Part shown: positions 26,552 through 34,879 of the stretch, one piece after another
Layout: every line of letters starts with the position of its first letter
How positions within the stretch are numbered: position 1 is the first letter of the stretch
Source: Ottowia thiooxydans DSM 14619
GTDB taxonomy: Bacteria > Pseudomonadota > Gammaproteobacteria > Burkholderiales > Burkholderiaceae_C
Direction: 5' to 3'
DNA: 64,000 nucleotides
Assembly (NCBI RefSeq): GCF_000422885.1
Contig: NZ_AUGX01000001.1
Coordinates: 435,238-499,237, forward strand
The notes under the pieces: model-generated
The model's input: only the letters and a program-made list of their open reading frames with translations
Told to the model about the DNA's origin: nothing
The model's database searches: none
Program-made: the position numbers and the translations under genes

Positions 26552-26617
26552 GTGAGCCATGAAATTTCACCACCGCACTGAGCAAGCAACGGGCGTTGCC
26601 CCGGGAAGGAACGAACA

Positions 26618-27475
26618 ATGACTTTGTCTTCAGAAACAGGACACATCACTTCCGGCGATGTGCGCATCCACTACCGGCGCTTCCTTTCACGGGAGGCTTC
26701 GCCGGGGAAGATGCCCGCCTTGATCGTCCATGGACTCTCCTACTTCTCCTACGACTGGATAGAGATAGCCGCCGCCTTATCTCAGCAGCGAGAAGTAGTG
26801 GCTATTGATCTGCGCGGCTTCGGTGATTCAGACCGCAGCCCCTCTGGTGAATACGGCTTGCAAGCCATGTCCAACGACTTGATCGCCGTGCTGGACCATT
26901 TGGGTTGGGATCAAGCGGCCTTGCTGGGCCATTCCATGGGTGGCCGAGTTTGCCTCTGCACTGCAGCCTGGCACCCGCAACGCGTTGGCGCACTCATGTG
27001 CCTGGACTTCGCACCGGATGTGGAGGCTGAAGGACGCCGGAAGGTCGCCCTTCGCATCGGCAACCAGCCCGACACATTTGCTTCGATATATGAGGCTTTG
27101 GCCTATCACGGGCATGAGGGAGTTTCCAGTGATTCGCCGCTGTACAAGCGCTATGCCGCGTTTCTACGGGCCACGGACGATGGCTTGGTTCTCAAGCGAG
27201 ACCTGCACTTTCGCAATTCGTTCCGCGAGGTGTTGCGCACCGGGAAGTCGCAACCTGCAGGCGTTGATCTTTGGGCCATGTTGGCTGGACTAAGCATTCC
27301 CGCAGAAGTGCTGCGCGGAAGCACCTCTGACATGCTTTCCCGCGAAACGCTGGAGAAAGTTCATGAAGTGAATGCCCGTGTCAGCACCCGCGAGATCACC
27401 GGATCGCACGATCTGGTGAGCGACAACCCCCAAGGCTTGATTGAGGCCATCACCGAATTCCTGACCAGGCTCTGA
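26618..27475 (+). CDS. Alpha/beta hydrolase, possible meta-cleavage product hydrolase
   Basis: A 285-residue alpha/beta hydrolase with LIVHGLSYFSYDW (oxyanion), AIDLRGFGDSD, the nucleophile elbow LLGHSMGGR and a late GSHDLVSDNPQ supplying the histidine. Size equals MhpC (about 288), and it follows the MhpB gene by 66 bases, so carbon-carbon hydrolysis of the ring-opened product is the simplest role. The sequence is not distinctive enough to exclude an esterase or thioesterase. Confidence 0.8.
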   Translation: MTLSSETGHITSGDVRIHYRRFLSREASPGKMPALIVHGLSYFSYDWIEIAAALSQQREVVAIDLRGFGDSDRSPSGEYGLQAMSNDLIAVLDHLGWDQAALLGHSMGGRVCLCTAAWHPQRVGALMCLDFAPDVEAEGRRKVALRIGNQPDTFASIYEALAYHGHEGVSSDSPLYKRYAAFLRATDDGLVLKRDLHFRNSFREVLRTGKSQPAGVDLWAMLAGLSIPAEVLRGSTSDMLSRETLEKVHEVNARVSTREITGSHDLVSDNPQGLIEAITEFLTRL

Positions 27476-27545
27476 ACTCAGGTTCTGAATCTTCAATGGC
27501 CTGGAGGCCATAGCACTCAAATATTTAACTTAGGAGACAAAGCAC

Positions 27546-29027
27546 ATGTCAAACGCCCAAAACGCCAGCGCCGCAGAGCGGCAGGCCACTTACCTGCCCA
27601 AGCACCGAGACCTGTACTTCGGTGGCGCGTGGCACGCGCCACACGGTGGCTATGCCGAGACCTTCAACCCGGCGACTGGTGCCAGTTTGGGCCTCTACGC
27701 AGACGCGGACGCAACTGATGTAGACGCTGCCGCCCGAGCCGCACACGCCGCCTACCTCAGTTGGCGCCTGACCGCCCCAGAAGAGCGCGCCAAGGCACTG
27801 AGAGAGATCTCGCGGATCATGCGCGCCAATCGGGAGGAACTGGCGAGCCTGGACGCCATGAACTGCGGGAACCCCGTGCGCGCGCTGATGCACGACGTGG
27901 ACATCGCCACCCAACTGATTGACTACTTTGCCGGCCTGGTCCACGAACTGCGTGGCTCCACCATCCCCATGGGGCAGGACGTGGTCAACATGACCGTGCG
28001 TGAGCCCTTCGGTGTTTGCGCACGCATCGTTGCTTACAACCATCCGCTGATGTTCACCGCCAGCCGGATGGCGCCCGCCGTTGCGGCCGGCAACACCGTC
28101 ATCATGAAACCCCCGGTACAGGCCCCGCTGTCTGCCCTGCGGCTCATGGAGCTGATTGACGGCGTGCTGCCACCGGGTGTGATGAACGTGCTCACCGGTG
28201 GTCAGGTCTGCGGCGAAGCTCTAGTGGCACACGACCTGATTCCCAAGGTCACCCTGATTGGAAGCATCCCCACAGGCAAGGCCATTGCGCGCGGCGCCGC
28301 CGACAAGCTGAAGCACGTGAGCCTGGAACTTGGCGGAAAAAATGCCCTCATCCTCTACCCGGATGCAGACCTGCCGCGAGCCATCGCGGGCGCCGTGGCC
28401 GGCATGTGCTTCACCTGGTGCGGCCAGGCTTGCAGCTCCACCTCCCGGTTGTTCGTACACGCTTCCATCTACGACCAGGTGGTGGCCGGCGTTGCGGAAG
28501 GCGTGAAAGCCTTCCGCCCAGGCATACCCACTGACATGGACACCACGATGGGCGCCATCGTCTCCAAAGCGCAGTACGACAAGATCATGAGCTATGTGGA
28601 AAGTGGCCAACACGAAGGCGCCCGTCTCGTGGCTGGCGGCAAACACCCAGATGGGGAACACCTCGCGAACGGCCACTTCATCGAGCCCACGGTTTTCGCC
28701 GATGTGACCATGAAGATGCGTATCGCCAAGGAAGAGATCTTTGGCCCGGTCCTGTCCATCATCAAGTGGAGTGACGAGGACACCATGTTCGAAGAAGTGA
28801 ACAACGTCGAATATGGCCTGGCCGCCGGCATCTACACCACCAACCTCGCTACGGCACACCGTGCGGCGGCACGTGTAGAGGCGGGTTATGTCTGGGTGAA
28901 CAACGCCGCGCGCCACTTCTTCCCGGCACCGTTTGGGGGCACCAAGCAATCAGGCAACAACCGCGAAGAGTCCTTTGAGGAGCTGCTCTCGTACACGCAG
29001 CTCAAGAACATCCACATCAATCTCTGA
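27546..29027 (+). CDS. Aldehyde dehydrogenase (benzaldehyde/vanillin type likely)
   Basis: A 493-residue NAD(P)-dependent aldehyde dehydrogenase. Catalytic Glu261 lies in LELGGKNALI and Cys296 in CGQACSS; the N-terminal NPATGASLG and the EIFGPVLSI and NNVEYGLAAGIYT segments are typical. An AGGAGA ribosome site precedes the ATG. In this operon, before a hydroxycinnamoyl-CoA hydratase-lyase homologue, it would oxidise the aromatic aldehyde released from the CoA thioester to an acid, as vanillin dehydrogenase does in ferulate breakdown. Substrate specificity is inferred from position only. Confidence 0.92.
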   Translation: MSNAQNASAAERQATYLPKHRDLYFGGAWHAPHGGYAETFNPATGASLGLYADADATDVDAAARAAHAAYLSWRLTAPEERAKALREISRIMRANREELASLDAMNCGNPVRALMHDVDIATQLIDYFAGLVHELRGSTIPMGQDVVNMTVREPFGVCARIVAYNHPLMFTASRMAPAVAAGNTVIMKPPVQAPLSALRLMELIDGVLPPGVMNVLTGGQVCGEALVAHDLIPKVTLIGSIPTGKAIARGAADKLKHVSLELGGKNALILYPDADLPRAIAGAVAGMCFTWCGQACSSTSRLFVHASIYDQVVAGVAEGVKAFRPGIPTDMDTTMGAIVSKAQYDKIMSYVESGQHEGARLVAGGKHPDGEHLANGHFIEPTVFADVTMKMRIAKEEIFGPVLSIIKWSDEDTMFEEVNNVEYGLAAGIYTTNLATAHRAAARVEAGYVWVNNAARHFFPAPFGGTKQSGNNREESFEELLSYTQLKNIHINL

Positions 29028-29060
29028 CACCACCGCATCCTTAACTTGAAAGCCAATGCC

Positions 29061-29921
29061 ATGAATTTCAACGAACTCAAGAACGTCAAAGTCCGCATCG
29101 CCGACGGCATTGCATGGGTCAGCCTGAACCGCCCGGAAAAGCGCAACGCCATGAGCCCGGATCTGCATTTCGAGATGGTCGATGTGCTCAAGGAGCTGGC
29201 CGAAGACACCGCAGTGCGCGTGCTGGTGCTGTCTGGCGAGGGAGACAGCTGGTGCGCCGGCCAGGACATCAAGCTCTTCTTCCGTGATCTGGACGACAAG
29301 CCACGCGAGAGGCACCTGGCACGCCTGGCCAACCACGAATGGCGCTGGACTTTGCTTTCGAGCTTTCCCAAGCCCACCATTGCCATGGTCAACGGCTATT
29401 GTTTCGGTGGCGCCTTCGTACAGCTGTTCGCCTGCGATTTCGCCATTGCAGCAGACGAAGCACTTTTTGGCCTCTCGGAAGTGAACTGGGGAATTTTGCC
29501 CGGCGGCCTGGTGGGCAAAGTCATCGTAGATGGTCTTTCCTATCGCGATGCGGTGTACTACTCCATGACGGGTGAGCAGTTCAACGGCAAGAAAGCTTCA
29601 GAGATCCGCCTCGTCACGCAATCTGTTCCGGCTGCTGAATTGCGTGAGAAAACGGAGCTTTTGGCGCACGAACTCGCCAAGAAAAACCCGCAGACTTTGC
29701 GCACCATCAAGGAAAGCCTGCGCCTGGTGCGTGGCATGAGCGTGGACCAGGCGGCTGACTACCTGCTGGCCAAGGAGCGCGAGATGCGCTTCCTGGACAC
29801 CGAGCGCGGTCGTGAGCAGGCCATGACCCAGTTCCTGGACGAGAAGACGTACAGGCCTGGCTATGGCGCCTATCAACGCAACGAAGACGCTGGCGCCAAT
29901 CAGCCCAAGGAATCGTCTTGA
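29061..29921 (+). CDS. Hydroxycinnamoyl-CoA hydratase-lyase homologue
   Basis: A 286-residue crotonase-fold protein close to p-hydroxycinnamoyl-CoA hydratase-lyase (HCHL/Ech), which converts feruloyl-CoA to vanillin and acetyl-CoA. Family blocks are NRPEKRNAMSP, PTIAMVNGYCFGGAFV, FGLSEVNWGILPG and LDTERGREQAMTQFLDEK. Glu140 matches the catalytic Glu143 of the Pseudomonas enzyme. By alignment from memory, Ser123, Tyr75 and Tyr239 of that enzyme are here Val120, Phe73 and Leu236. The two tyrosines hold the phenol hydroxyl, so this protein may act on a different acyl-CoA. Its stop overlaps the TTG start of the CoA-transferase gene, so the two are translationally coupled. Confidence 0.88.
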   Translation: MNFNELKNVKVRIADGIAWVSLNRPEKRNAMSPDLHFEMVDVLKELAEDTAVRVLVLSGEGDSWCAGQDIKLFFRDLDDKPRERHLARLANHEWRWTLLSSFPKPTIAMVNGYCFGGAFVQLFACDFAIAADEALFGLSEVNWGILPGGLVGKVIVDGLSYRDAVYYSMTGEQFNGKKASEIRLVTQSVPAAELREKTELLAHELAKKNPQTLRTIKESLRLVRGMSVDQAADYLLAKEREMRFLDTERGREQAMTQFLDEKTYRPGYGAYQRNEDAGANQPKESS

Positions 29922-31117
29922 ACAGCGGCGAAGCCAACGGCGCATCGCCTGCCCGTGAGCCGCTGGACGGCATCACGGTGCTTGAACTAGGTGGCTTCAT
30001 TACAGGGCCGTACGCGGGTCTGCTTCTGGCTGACCTGGGAGCCACCGTGATCAAGATCGAGCGCCCGGAAGGAGACCCTTTCCGCGCGTTCCGGGGTGGT
30101 CAATACAGCCCAAATTTTGTGGGCTTCAACCGAAACAAGCGCAGCGTGAAGCTCGACCTGGGCAGCGCTACAGGGCGGGACACCTTCCTGCGCCTGGTGG
30201 AGCAGGCCGACGTCGTGATAGAGAACTTCCGACCTGGCGTGATGGATAAGCTGGGGCTGGGTTGCGAAAAGCTGCGCGCTCTCAACCCGCGACTGGTGTA
30301 TTGCGCCATTGCAGGCTTTCCTCCCGGCAGCGAGAACGCTGACGGCCCCGCGTTCGATGCCATCGGGCAGGCCCAGAGCGGCATGCTCGACGTCTTCCTG
30401 GACCCCGCCAACCCGGATGTGCGCGGCCCCACCATTGCAGACCAGGTGGCAGGCATGTATGCCAGCTATGGCATTCTTGGCGCGCTGGCCGGGCGTACAA
30501 CCAGTGGCGTGGGCCGCAGGGTGGATGTCAACATGGTAGAAGCGGCCATGTCTTTCATGCCTGATTTCTTTGCCAGCTACTCAAGGGAAGGCACGTTGAT
30601 GGGGTCCACCACGCGGGCTGCGTATTCACATACCTTTGCCTTTCGGTGCGCGGATGGGGAAATGGTGGGAATTCAGCTGTCCTCGCCAGAGAAATTCTGG
30701 CTCGCGATGGTCAACGCCATCGGTGTACCGGCGCTCGCTGCGGACCCTCGCTTCTGCACGCGCGTCCTGCGCATTCAGAACTTCCAGGAACTCACCGCAC
30801 AATTGCGCCTGCTTTTTGCAGCCCAGCCTCGGGCGCATTGGCTGGACGTACTCACCCGCGCCGATGTACCTCACTCTGCGATCCGCCGGGTGGACGAGGT
30901 ACTCCAAGATCCGGTTCTGCAGCGAGGTGGCACCTTCCGTACGCTGTCGCATCCGGAAATGGGAGACGTGACCTGCATTGAGCGGCCCGTGCTGTTCGAT
31001 GGTGGGCGCGCGCCCACACGATGCCCACCCCCGGTGCTGGGCGAACATACCGATGAAGTGCTGCGTGAGTTCGGCATCGGCAGTGCCGAGCCGGCGGGTA
31101 TGCCCCGCCACGGGTAG
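29918..31117 (+). CDS. CaiB/BaiF class III CoA-transferase
   Basis: A 399-residue formyl-CoA-transferase-family enzyme. The N-terminal LDGITVLELGGFITGPYAGL and LLADLGATVIKIERPEGDP are family hallmarks; GFNRNKRSVKLDL, ENFRPGVMDKLGLG and RVDVNMVEAAMSF follow. The catalytic aspartate is expected in the RGPTIADQVAG region. Start is TTG overlapping the preceding stop. In this operon it would activate the aromatic acid to its CoA thioester by transfer, taking the place of the feruloyl-CoA synthetase found in textbook ferulate pathways. Confidence 0.9.
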   Translation: MNSGEANGASPAREPLDGITVLELGGFITGPYAGLLLADLGATVIKIERPEGDPFRAFRGGQYSPNFVGFNRNKRSVKLDLGSATGRDTFLRLVEQADVVIENFRPGVMDKLGLGCEKLRALNPRLVYCAIAGFPPGSENADGPAFDAIGQAQSGMLDVFLDPANPDVRGPTIADQVAGMYASYGILGALAGRTTSGVGRRVDVNMVEAAMSFMPDFFASYSREGTLMGSTTRAAYSHTFAFRCADGEMVGIQLSSPEKFWLAMVNAIGVPALAADPRFCTRVLRIQNFQELTAQLRLLFAAQPRAHWLDVLTRADVPHSAIRRVDEVLQDPVLQRGGTFRTLSHPEMGDVTCIERPVLFDGGRAPTRCPPPVLGEHTDEVLREFGIGSAEPAGMPRHG

Positions 31118-31160
31118 CGCACAGCCACCGTCCACGAACATGACTAACGAGGAGATCTCC

Positions 31161-32177
31161 ATGCCACAGATTCGCCCCCGGGAGGCTAGCGCCTTCGGCC
31201 GCTGCTCGTACGCTGCAGCACGGTTACTGCTCACCGCGCTCGCACCCCTGGCTGCGCTGCCGGTAGTCGCTCAATCGTATCCAGACAAAGCCATTCGAAT
31301 GGTGGTCCCCTTTCCGCCGGGTGGTGGTGTGGACGCCACCGCCCGAATGATTGGCAAACGCCTGTCTGATGCGTTCGGGCAGCCCGTGCTGATTGACAAC
31401 CGCCCTGGCGCGAACGGCTCCATTGGCGCAGGTGCGGTGACCAAGGCGCCTGCAGACGGCTATACCCTTTTGTTTGCGGACCGCGGGGCCTTTGGTGTCA
31501 ACCCAAGTCTCTACAAAAAGCTCGCCTACGATCCGCTGAAGGACTTTGCCTATATAGGCATCGCCACGTGGTCGCCCTATGTGCTTGTGGCCGCAGGCAG
31601 TTTGCCAGTGAAAGATCTGGCGCAGATGGTTCCCTATGCCAAGCAAAACGCCTGCAAGTTGAACTACGCCAGCTTTGGTATAGGCAGCATGGCTCAGATG
31701 GGTATGGAGTCGCTGAACGCGCACTACGGCACGTGCATTTCGCATGTGCCGTACAAGGGAGGTGGGCCAGCGGTCATGGCCACTGTGGGTGGTGAGGTTC
31801 AATTCACCTTGTCGACCATTGCCGCAGTGCTGCCACACATCAAAGATGGCCGGCTGAAAGCCCTGGCCGTGGGCGCGCCCAACCGCTCTCCCCTGCTTCC
31901 GCAGACGCCCACCGTTGCTGAATCAGGCGGGCAGCCAGATCTACTGCCACAAACCTACTTCGGCTTTGCCTTGCCTGCCAACACGCCAGCACCCATCGTG
32001 GCACGTCTAGGCGAAGAAATCCGTCGCATCGTGGGGATTGCAGAGGTCAGAGATTCATTGATGAAAGGCGGCTTCGAGCCGGCCGATGTTTCAGCAGAGA
32101 GCATGGCTCGTACTGTCAAGGAAGACGTAGCCCGGTTTGCCCGCTTGGCCCAGACTATTGGAATCCAGCCAGAATGA
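31161..32177 (+). CDS. Bug/TctC periplasmic receptor (6 of 10)
   Basis: A 338-residue binding protein. Strong GAGGAGAT ribosome site 7 bases before the ATG. Leader ends near PVVAQ; mature start YPDKAIRMVVPFPPGGGVD, then DNRPGANGSIG and PADGYTLLF. Two cysteines sit about 30 residues apart in the central ligand domain (QNACKLNY and HYGTCISH), a likely disulfide. It is the last structural gene of the aromatic-acid operon, 43 bases after the CoA-transferase, and presumably brings in the substrate or a related acid. Confidence 0.93.
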   Translation: MPQIRPREASAFGRCSYAAARLLLTALAPLAALPVVAQSYPDKAIRMVVPFPPGGGVDATARMIGKRLSDAFGQPVLIDNRPGANGSIGAGAVTKAPADGYTLLFADRGAFGVNPSLYKKLAYDPLKDFAYIGIATWSPYVLVAAGSLPVKDLAQMVPYAKQNACKLNYASFGIGSMAQMGMESLNAHYGTCISHVPYKGGGPAVMATVGGEVQFTLSTIAAVLPHIKDGRLKALAVGAPNRSPLLPQTPTVAESGGQPDLLPQTYFGFALPANTPAPIVARLGEEIRRIVGIAEVRDSLMKGGFEPADVSAESMARTVKEDVARFARLAQTIGIQPE

Positions 32178-32302
32178 GATTTTCCAGGAGGCTGCGAAGT
32201 TTGGAGCACCAAACCAACCTGCCACCGTTCACGCTGAGCTTGGCCTGTTCTGAGGTTCCCTGGTCTCGGTCAAGTAGCAAAGGTCGTTTGAGCTACAAAC
32301 TA

Positions 32303-32357
32303 CCGTTCGGGCTTGTCGAAGCCTTGCGCAACGCTTCGACAAGCTCAGCACGAACGG
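32303..32357. repeat. Dispersed palindrome, degenerate copy
   Basis: The 336-base gap between the Bug and GntR genes contains a stem-loop with the same loop (CCTTGCGCAACG) and arms as the perfect copy at 58323-58382. The left arm here has lost CTGAG and the right arm has one change. Such palindromes are dispersed repeats in many proteobacterial genomes and can end transcription. Apart from this and the presumed GntR promoter, nothing was recognised in the gap. Confidence 0.7.
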
Positions 32358-32513
32358 GTATTTGTCGTGGTTTATGAGAGCGTCAATAAGCGACATCAGT
32401 CATACCCTGGTTGCACGGCATTTCCATTGCGGTCCATTTGCAGACCAAGACGGTCGAAGCCAACACCCTCCTAGAATGGCCAACGCCAGCTACGAAATTC
32501 AAAACATAAAAAC

Positions 32514-33245
32514 ATGTCGAAGTTCACGGATATCAGCCGCAGCCGCATCGCACGCTATCTCCAGCTTGCCACGCTTTTCCGGAACCGGATTGCATCAGGG
32601 GAATGGGGAGTAGACGAGCGTATTCCCAACGTGGAGGCGCTGGCAGAAGAGTTCCAGGTCGCGCGGGGGACTATTCGCGAAGCCATGGACGTTCTGGCGG
32701 AGGAAGGCCTGATTGAGCGCTTTCGCGCCAAAGGCAGCTTTGTGCGCAAATCGCCCATAGCCCAGGGCGTGCATCATCTTGAGAGCGATTGGGCATCCAT
32801 GATCGAGATGCACAAAGGCGTGGAAATCCGCGTGTTGGAGCAAGGGCGCACCAAGACATTGCCCGCCTATGCCTCAACCACCGGTGAGCCCGCCGCTGAA
32901 TACGAAATGATGCGGCGCCTGCATCTGCGCGAACGCCAGCCGTATCTTGTGGGGCGCTTCTACCTGGACCGCGAACTATTCCGGCTGGGCCCGCCCAAGC
33001 GTTTCCTGCGAGAGCCCACCCTGCCCATACTCCACGATATCGCCGGCGCCCGCATTGCTTCGGCTCACCAGATCCTGACCGTGAGCTCGGCAGACATCGA
33101 AATCGCCAACCTGCTTGAACTGCCGCTGAACGCACCCATCGTGAAGGTGCACCGCACGGCTGTTGACCTGGACGGCAAGCTGATCTACCTCGGGGAAGGC
33201 CTGTACCGGGGCGACACCTTCAAACTCGAGATTGAGCTCCGCTAG
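32514..33245 (+). CDS. GntR-family regulator, HutC/UTRA subfamily
   Basis: A 243-residue regulator. The N-terminal winged helix is clear (RNRIASGEWGVDERIPNVEA, FQVARGTIREAMDVLAEEGL, IERFRAKGSFV). The UTRA effector domain (about 85-243) has the E-R-LHLRERQPYLVGRFYLD and ITN-like ending KVHRTAVDLDGKLIYLGEGL. It follows the aromatic-acid operon in the same direction after a 336-base gap with its own upstream sequence, and is the best candidate to bind the repeats at 24465-24556. No strong ribosome site is visible. Confidence 0.9.
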   Translation: MSKFTDISRSRIARYLQLATLFRNRIASGEWGVDERIPNVEALAEEFQVARGTIREAMDVLAEEGLIERFRAKGSFVRKSPIAQGVHHLESDWASMIEMHKGVEIRVLEQGRTKTLPAYASTTGEPAAEYEMMRRLHLRERQPYLVGRFYLDRELFRLGPPKRFLREPTLPILHDIAGARIASAHQILTVSSADIEIANLLELPLNAPIVKVHRTAVDLDGKLIYLGEGLYRGDTFKLEIELR

Positions 33246-33248
33246 AGA

Positions 33249-33547
33249 CTAGGGCGTGTTCACACTAAATTCACCCCCGCGCCGGGGTTTACCGTACCGA
33301 AGCCGGCCGCGTTGCAGTGCAAGGCGTGCCGTGCCGCCAAGGTGCGATCCTTGGCAAGAGGCGCAACGCGGCAATGCGGCCCGGCAAACCCCGGCCCGGA
33401 GGGTGAGGCTCTGGCAATCCGCACTCGGCGTTGCCGACGCCGGCCGCGCAAACCCTCGCCCGGTGTCCAACCCGGCTGCGGTTTGCGCCTTGATTGCGGC
33501 TCACCAGAACCTCACGCGGGGGTGAATTTAGTGTGAACACGCCCTAG
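33249..33547. mobile_element. MITE-like element with 32-base perfect inverted ends
   Basis: A 299-base unit bounded by perfect 32-base inverted repeats (33250-33281 and 33515-33546) with CTAG at both outer edges, either target duplication or part of the terminus. The GC-rich interior has no transposase. Because the ends read GTGTTCACACTAAATTC inward on both strands, both strands give false reading frames starting MFTLNSPP. It starts right after the GntR stop and fills most of the 407-base gap to the DUF3703 gene. The left end recurs alone at 10941-10962. Confidence 0.75.
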
Positions 33548-33652
33548 CACTTGACATTGGAGTTACTCCAGGGTTTCCAATTGTGGGCAAGTCGCCCGGC
33601 ATGTAGTACACGCGGAGGGCGATGAAAAGCTCAACCCTCCCCAAAAGCAATC

Positions 33653-34015
33653 ATGAACACATTTGGAAAGCGAATTCGGCCGGTAGTAGATACCGAAATT
33701 CACGAGGCCTTCGAACTTGAAGCCAAGGGTCTCCCTGACCTAGGCTTCAGGCACCTGGAGCGGGCGCATGTCCTCGGGCAGGCTTCTACTGTCCAGCATG
33801 TCCGCGTACATATGCAGATGCTCTTTTGGGCATGGCGCCATGGCCGATTCAAGGAAGCTTTTGGTCAGGTCATTCGCGTCGTAGGAGCTGCCACCAAAAC
33901 CGCCATCGGCCTGGTTCCCACCGGGAACACAGGTGGCGCGGATGTCAGCCCCTTTCGCCGCATGCCGGTCTCCGGCGATCTGCAGCAAAAGATTGACGCT
34001 GCATCCAAGGCCTAG
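33653..34015 (+). CDS. DUF3703 family protein
   Basis: A 120-residue soluble protein whose pattern matches DUF3703: ELEAKGLPDLGFRHLERAHV, GQASTVQHVRVHMQML, and the closing GLVPTGNTGGADVSPFRRMP. Members often sit with heavy-metal resistance or transporter genes, but here it stands alone between a repeat element and an SSB-like gene. No signal peptide, no membrane segment, and no clear ribosome site. Function unknown. Confidence 0.75.
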   Translation: MNTFGKRIRPVVDTEIHEAFELEAKGLPDLGFRHLERAHVLGQASTVQHVRVHMQMLFWAWRHGRFKEAFGQVIRVVGAATKTAIGLVPTGNTGGADVSPFRRMPVSGDLQQKIDAASKA

Positions 34016-34078
34016 GAGTCTGCGCGGCTGGGCGCCCCCGGCAGAAGGATCGCCGGCTGCAACGCGCGAGATGCAGAC

Positions 34079-34390
34079 CTAGCGATCGCGCGAGCCTTGG
34101 TATATAGACAGCACGGCGTGGGCCACCAGATCAACCGCTGGGCGGGTGTTGCCCTCTTTATCCGTCCACACTTTGGGCGTCAGCTCTCCAGACAGCGCCA
34201 CGCTTTCGCCATCACCCAGGGACAACAATGTCTCCTGCACCGAGTGGCTGAATGCGATCACGTTCACAAAGAGTGGCTCGCCCTCGCCCACTGAAGCGCG
34301 CACCTTGGCGGTAGTGAAGGGTTTGCCGTTGGCGCCGTCGCGTTGTTGGGCCTGGCCATATAACTTGCCAGCGATCAATGCATCAATCAT
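34079..34390 (-). CDS. Short single-stranded-DNA-binding-like protein
   Basis: A 103-residue protein with the OB-fold pattern of SSB: ALIAGKLYGQAQQR, KPFTTAKVRAS, PLFVNVIAFSHSVQETLLSL, GDGESVALSGELTPKVWTDK, and a final VDLVAHAVLSIY strand. It lacks the Gly/Pro-rich linker and acidic C-terminal tip that normal SSB uses to recruit repair proteins. It is probably an accessory SSB paralogue of plasmid or integrated-element type, not the housekeeping copy. It is flanked by repeat elements on both sides. Confidence 0.75.
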   Translation of the reverse strand: MIDALIAGKLYGQAQQRDGANGKPFTTAKVRASVGEGEPLFVNVIAFSHSVQETLLSLGDGESVALSGELTPKVWTDKEGNTRPAVDLVAHAVLSIYQGSRDR

Positions 34391-34500
34391 GGGTTTCCTC
34401 TTGGGGGTATCTAACCGTCAATCACAAAAGCACCAGCCCGTGAAGTGGACTCAGCCTGAGTCCATCACGAATCAAGTGCAATTCGAACGTCGGGGGTGGT

Positions 34501-34666
34501 TTAGTGTCGTGAATTGGAAGTTCGCTGAACAAATCCGCCGAGAATCGACGCCATGCGGCGTCACAACTCCTCGCGATACCAACCGGTATCACTGCGGTTT
34601 GTTCCTTGCCTGACACCGATTTCGACAGATTTGTCTTTTCAACGAACTTTCAACCCACGACACTAG
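34501..34666. repeat. Inverted-repeat element, MITE-like
   Basis: The 489-base gap 34391-34879 contains a 166-base unit whose ends match in inverted orientation: TTAGTGTCGTGAATTGGAAG at 34501 and the complement of a closely similar 24-mer ending at 34666, with about four mismatches. The same terminus recurs alone at 57377-57400. No coding frame inside. The rest of the gap, 34667-34879, should contain the promoter of the Aap transporter; no specific hexamers could be placed. Confidence 0.55.
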
Positions 34667-34879
34667 TGGTGAGCCGCAGCTTCCAATCATCGCGCTAGCG
34701 AGAACAAGGTGACTACTCGCTTATGCCGCCAAGCTATGAGCTGAGATCATTTTGGTTGATTGGCGGCTGCTACAGTATTCAGTATATTGTTGAACGATCC
34801 TCTTGGACGCCGTGGGCGCGCTTCGGTGCACCGTTTGTCCGAGAGAACTTCCTTAAACCGCACATCGGAGTGGCGTCAT

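Noticed and set aside
33256-33540. Small frames on both strands starting MFTLNSPP
   Set aside because: They arise from the inverted-repeat ends of the MITE-like element, which read identically inward on each strand; no protein evidence.
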